Positions 33,573 to 37,040 of a stretch of 37,040 nucleotides of DNA are shown in pieces; position 1 is the stretch's first letter, and each line of letters begins with the position of its first letter. The notes under the pieces are model-generated. The model saw nothing but the letters and a program-made list of their open reading frames with translations. It was not told the origin of the DNA and searched no databases. The translations under genes and the position numbers were made by a program. Source of the DNA: Candidatus Omnitrophota bacterium (GTDB lineage Bacteria; Omnitrophota; Gorgyraeia; Aquiviventales; Aquiviventaceae); the NCBI GenBank assembly GCA_016206675.1, contig JACQRD010000047.1, positions 1-37,040 of the forward strand, read 5' to 3'.

Positions 33573-34721
33573 ATGCAAAAGACTGCGCTTTACGAGCGGC
33601 ATCGGCAGCTCGGTGCGAAGATGACCGACTTCCACGGCTGGGAGATGCCGCTGTATTACACCAGCATCCTGGAGGAGCACAAGGCGGTGCGCGAGGCGCT
33701 CGGCCTCTTCGACATCTCCCACATGGGGCAGGTGCTTGTGACCGGGCCCGATGCGGTGACCACACTCAACCACCTGGTGGTCAGCGACATGACCCAGGTG
33801 GGCAAGGAGCGCGCCTGCTACACGCTGATGCTCAACGAGCGCGGCGGCATCGTGGATGATCTGATCCTCTACCGCCTGGGGGAGGCGGAGTGGCTGGTGA
33901 TTGTCAACTGTGCGACCCATGCCGCCGATGTGGAGTGGCTGACTGGGCATGCGCAGGGGGGCACGACGGTGGCGGACATCAGCGAGGGCCGCGCGATTCT
34001 GGCGGTACAGGGGCCGCGGGCTAGCCGCGTGCTCGAAGAGATTCTCGATGCGAAGGTAGCGGGGCTGGGCCGCTTTGCGATTGCGCCGATCCGCACGATG
34101 GGACCGGACGCCTGTATTGCGCGCACCGGCTACACCGGCGGCGCCGGCTTCGAGCTGTTCGTGCCGAATGCCCACGCCAAGCGGGTCTGGGACGCCGTCT
34201 TGACGATGGCCAAGCCGCTGGGGGCCCTGCCGATTGGGCTGGGCGCGCGGGATACGCTGCGCGTTGAGGCGGGTTTGCGGCTCTACGGCACTGACATGGA
34301 TGCGCAGACCAGCCCAATTGAAGCCGGCCTTGACTGGACGGTCGCCTGGAACAAGACGGCGTTTCTCGGCCGCGAGGCGCTGTTGCGGCAGCAGCGGGAG
34401 GGCGTCGCACGGAAGTTCGTCGGTTTTGAGATGAGCCAGGGGCCGGTGCCGCGCGCCGGCCTTGAGCTGGCTGCCGTATCGGGCAAGGCCGCCGGGTTGA
34501 AGGTCGGGGCGGTGACCAGTGGCACCTACAGCCCGATTCTGAACAAGCCGCTGGGCATGGGCTACGTGGAGCCGGCGTATGCGGCGGTGGGCACGCCGCT
34601 GGCGATGACGGTGCGCAACCAGCGCCACACCGGCACCGTGGTGAAGCTGCCCTTTTGGAAAGGCGAGCGGACGCAACCGGCGCTCACAAGCGGAGCGCCA
34701 ACCGTGGAGCGATTGACGTAG
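33573..34721 (+). CDS. gcvT: Glycine cleavage system T protein (aminomethyltransferase)
   Basis: TALYERHRQLGAKMTDFHGWEMPLYYTSILEEHKAVREALGLFDISHMGQ; ARTGYTGGAGFELF; GLGARDTLRVEAGLRLYGTDMD. Confidence 0.97.
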   Translation: MQKTALYERHRQLGAKMTDFHGWEMPLYYTSILEEHKAVREALGLFDISHMGQVLVTGPDAVTTLNHLVVSDMTQVGKERACYTLMLNERGGIVDDLILYRLGEAEWLVIVNCATHAADVEWLTGHAQGGTTVADISEGRAILAVQGPRASRVLEEILDAKVAGLGRFAIAPIRTMGPDACIARTGYTGGAGFELFVPNAHAKRVWDAVLTMAKPLGALPIGLGARDTLRVEAGLRLYGTDMDAQTSPIEAGLDWTVAWNKTAFLGREALLRQQREGVARKFVGFEMSQGPVPRAGLELAAVSGKAAGLKVGAVTSGTYSPILNKPLGMGYVEPAYAAVGTPLAMTVRNQRHTGTVVKLPFWKGERTQPALTSGAPTVERLT

Positions 34722-34723
34722 TC

Positions 34724-35116
34724 ATGGCTTACCCCTCGGAGTTGCTGTACACCAAGACACATGAGTGGGCGCGGCGCGACGGCGAGGAGGCGGTCGTCGG
34801 CATCACTACCCACGCGCAGGAAGAGCTGCGGGATATCGTCTTCGTCGAGCTGCCCAAGGCGGGCCGCGCGGTCAAGCAGGGCGAGGCGGCGGCGGTGATC
34901 GAGTCGGTGAAGGCCGCCTTCGACATCTACGCGCCGGTTTCCGGCACCATCGCGCGGGTCAATGAGGCCGTCTCGAAATCGCCCCAGGTGATCAACCAAG
35001 ATTGCTACGGGGTGGGGTGGCTCTTTGCGATTCGGCCCTCCAGCCAGCAGGAGTTCACGACGCTGCTGAGTTCCGGCGCGTATGAGAAGCAACTCCAAGC
35101 AGGGACGCATCAGTAG
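34724..35116 (+). CDS. gcvH: Glycine cleavage system H protein
   Basis: LLYTKTHEWARRDGEEAVVGITTHAQEELRDIVFVELP; lipoylation motif IESVKAAFDIYAPVSGTI. Confidence 0.97.
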   Translation: MAYPSELLYTKTHEWARRDGEEAVVGITTHAQEELRDIVFVELPKAGRAVKQGEAAAVIESVKAAFDIYAPVSGTIARVNEAVSKSPQVINQDCYGVGWLFAIRPSSQQEFTTLLSSGAYEKQLQAGTHQ

Positions 35117-35144
35117 CAGTCAGCACACAGCAGACAGCACACAG
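35117..35144 (+). repeat. 14-nt tandem repeat (CAGWCAGCACACAG x2) in the gcvH-gcvPA spacer
   Basis: CAGTCAGCACACAG / CAGACAGCACACAG, 13/14 identical. Confidence 0.85.
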
Positions 35145-35154
35145 TAGGAAGACG

Positions 35155-36504
35155 ATGGATTACGTGCCGAATACCGACGCGCAGTTGAAAGAGATGCTGC
35201 GCACCATCGGGGTCGGCTCCTTCGAGGAGCTGATCGCGGTGGTCCCGCCGGCGCTGCACCAGCGCAGCGTGGAAGTGCCGCCGGGTCTTGTGGAATCGGA
35301 GGTTCTCGCGCTCACCGGCGAGCTGGCCGCCCGCAACCGGTCGCTGGAGGCCGTCAGCTCCTTTCTCGGCGCCGGCGCCTACCACCACGTGATTCCCACA
35401 GTGGTGGATGCGCTGGCGGCGCGCGGGGAGTGGCTGACCCCGTACACTCCGTATCAGGCGGAAGCCAGCCAGGGCACGCTGCAGGCCATCTATGAGTTTC
35501 AGACGATGGTCTGCGAATTGCTGCAGATGGACGTGGCCAACGCCTCGCTCTATGACGGGGCTTCCAGCGCGGCGGAGGCGGTGGTGCTGGCCCTGCGCGC
35601 CACGGAACGCCCGCGGGTCCTCATCTCGGAGGCGGTGCATCCTCACGCGCGGCAGGTCATCGCCACCTATGTCAGCGGCATGCCCGCGGTGCTTCAGGAG
35701 ATTCCGACAGTGAACGGCGTGACAGATCTTGAAGCGCTCGGCAAGGCCGCGCGGGATGATGTGGCCTGCGTGCTGCTGCAGCAGCCCAACGTCTTCGGGG
35801 TGCTGGAGCCGATGGCGCAGGCCGGCGAGTTGGCGCACCGCGTGGGGGCCTTGTTTGCGGCCTCTGTCTACCCGGTCAGCCTGGGGTTGCTGCAGCCGCC
35901 CGGCGCGTACGGGGCGGATATCGCCGTGGCGGAAGGCCGCTGCCTGGGCAGCCCGCCGGCGTACGGCGGGCCGGGATTGGGAGTGTTTACGACGACGCAG
36001 GCGCTGCTGCGTCGCATCCCCGGCCGGCTGGCCGGCTGCACCGTGGATCAGAGCGGCGCACGCGGCTTTACGCTCACCCTGCAAACACGGGAGCAGCACA
36101 TCCGCAGGGAGCGGGCGACCTCAAACATCTGCACGAACGAAGGGTGGTTGGCGCTGCGGGCGACGATCTTCCTCAGCTTGATGGGGCCGCACGGCATGCA
36201 GGAGCTGGCCCAGCTGAATCTTGAGAAGGCGCACTATGCGTACGAACGGTTGCGGGAAATCCCTTGGATCCATCCGGCATTCGACCAACCGTTCTTCAAC
36301 GAGTTCACCGTGCAGTACGAGCCGCCGATGACCGCCGAAGCGGTTAACAAACGTCTGGCGAGGGCGGGCATCATCGGCGGGCTGCCGCTCACTGACTGGT
36401 TCCCGGGGATGCCCCAGGCATCGCTGTGGTGCGTGACCGAGCTGGCCAGCCGCGAGGCAATCGACCGGACGGTTGAAGTATTGAAGAGTTTTACTCCAGT
36501 ATGA
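35155..36504 (+). CDS. gcvPA: Glycine dehydrogenase (decarboxylating) subunit 1
   Basis: MDYVPNTDAQLKEMLRTIGVGSFEELI, GAGAYHHVIPTVVDALAARGEWLTPYTPYQAEASQGTLQAIYEFQTMVCELLQMDVANASLYDGASSAAEA. Confidence 0.97.
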   Translation: MDYVPNTDAQLKEMLRTIGVGSFEELIAVVPPALHQRSVEVPPGLVESEVLALTGELAARNRSLEAVSSFLGAGAYHHVIPTVVDALAARGEWLTPYTPYQAEASQGTLQAIYEFQTMVCELLQMDVANASLYDGASSAAEAVVLALRATERPRVLISEAVHPHARQVIATYVSGMPAVLQEIPTVNGVTDLEALGKAARDDVACVLLQQPNVFGVLEPMAQAGELAHRVGALFAASVYPVSLGLLQPPGAYGADIAVAEGRCLGSPPAYGGPGLGVFTTTQALLRRIPGRLAGCTVDQSGARGFTLTLQTREQHIRRERATSNICTNEGWLALRATIFLSLMGPHGMQELAQLNLEKAHYAYERLREIPWIHPAFDQPFFNEFTVQYEPPMTAEAVNKRLARAGIIGGLPLTDWFPGMPQASLWCVTELASREAIDRTVEVLKSFTPV

Positions 36505-36857
36505 CGGTGTGCCCCCTTTGTCAGAAACAGATTTGTAGGCTTCGCGTAAAGCACCGGTGGCCATGGCAGCGAGCAAGGACATGGGGAACTCTGATCGTGG
36601 AGTGTCGGGAATGCGGAGGAGAATTGCTGGCGCCACGTCTGAGCGCGTGGTTGTGGGGTTTTACCATGCTGTTTTCGTTTGTGTTCGTAGCTGTCCAACG
36701 ATGGCTTGAGGGAGAGTTCCGCTTATCTTCAATGCTGGTTGCCTTCGGCATCTGGCTCGTGCTTATGGGAAGTCTATTACGAGTGATCGCTGTGAAAGAT
36801 GGATGGGGTAATTGCCCTACGTTGATGCCGTTTAAAGGACAGAGGTCATCAACGTGA
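36501..36857 (+). CDS. Zinc-ribbon-like two-TM membrane protein of unknown function
   Basis: 118 aa; CPLC and CREC pairs then two hydrophobic segments; ATGA overlap with gcvPA and GTGA overlap with gcvPB. Confidence 0.7.
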   Translation: MTVCPLCQKQICRLRVKHRWPWQRARTWGTLIVECRECGGELLAPRLSAWLWGFTMLFSFVFVAVQRWLEGEFRLSSMLVAFGIWLVLMGSLLRVIAVKDGWGNCPTLMPFKGQRSST

Positions 36858-37040
36858 GCAGGTCACTAATTTTTGAGCAGTCGGTGCCAGGTCGCCGCGG
36901 GTATCGTTTGCCGCCCGGCGATGTGCCCTCGCGTTCGCCCTCGGAGCTCTTGCCGGCTGAGCAGGTGCGCGCTGGCACGCCGCCGCTTCCGGAGGTGGCA
37001 GAGTTTGACGTCATCCGCCATTACACGCGGCTCTCCCAGC
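36854..37040 (+). CDS. gcvPB: Glycine dehydrogenase (decarboxylating) subunit 2, truncated by window end
   Basis: GTG start; VSRSLIFEQSVPGRRGYRLPPGDVPSRSPSELLPAEQVRAGTPPLPEVAEFDVIRHYTRLSQ matches the GcvPB N-terminus. Confidence 0.92.
   Translation, partial: MSRSLIFEQSVPGRRGYRLPPGDVPSRSPSELLPAEQVRAGTPPLPEVAEFDVIRHYTRLSQ

Noticed and set aside
36885-36896. GGTGCCAGGTCGCC as another GTGCCAGGCAC repeat
   Set aside because: It is the conserved VPGRRG coding segment of GcvPB and lacks the palindromic right arm.

Overview
This 37 kb GC-rich window is almost entirely co-directional (+ strand); I cannot assign the taxon from sequence alone. (1) 1-22.6 kb is a polysaccharide/cell-surface region: a tandem GT4-GT4 glycosyltransferase, a 1611-aa YetA/PcRGLX-like + DUF4091-like protein, a CE4 deacetylase, a GMC oxidoreductase + Tat-signal small protein + TatA trio, a GT2, a minus-strand toxin-antitoxin-like pair, then a tightly overlapped operon (HTH, GT4, sulfotransferase, flippase-like membrane protein, GT2-pyruvyltransferase fusion, GT4-GT2 fusion, alkaline-phosphatase-superfamily protein, aldo/keto reductase, PgpA). 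(2) 22.9-30.5 kb is an exosortase/PEP-CTERM locus: initiating sugar transferase, a tiny protein with both a lipobox and a PEP-CTERM tail, membrane protein, TPR protein, exosortase, EpsI, histidine kinase, sigma-54 response regulator and a PocR-like sensor. (3) 31-37 kb is a folate-C1/glycine-cleavage operon: cyclodeaminase, FolD, MetF, GcvT, GcvH, GcvPA, an inserted zinc-ribbon membrane ORF and the start of GcvPB. The most interesting signals are: several palindromic or short-period repeats at ORF 3' ends, some supplying the stop codon or in-frame codons, with one motif family showing compensatory arm changes; a TA-like pair bounded by 21-nt direct repeats (19/21 identical); a lipobox + PEP-CTERM protein beside its exosortase with a candidate sigma-54 promoter; a GMC/Tat-substrate/TatA trio; a zinc-ribbon membrane ORF threaded between gcvPA and gcvPB; and a roughly 480-bp GC-rich non-coding block with inverted repeats. 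All family calls are by eye from motifs; no database search was run.
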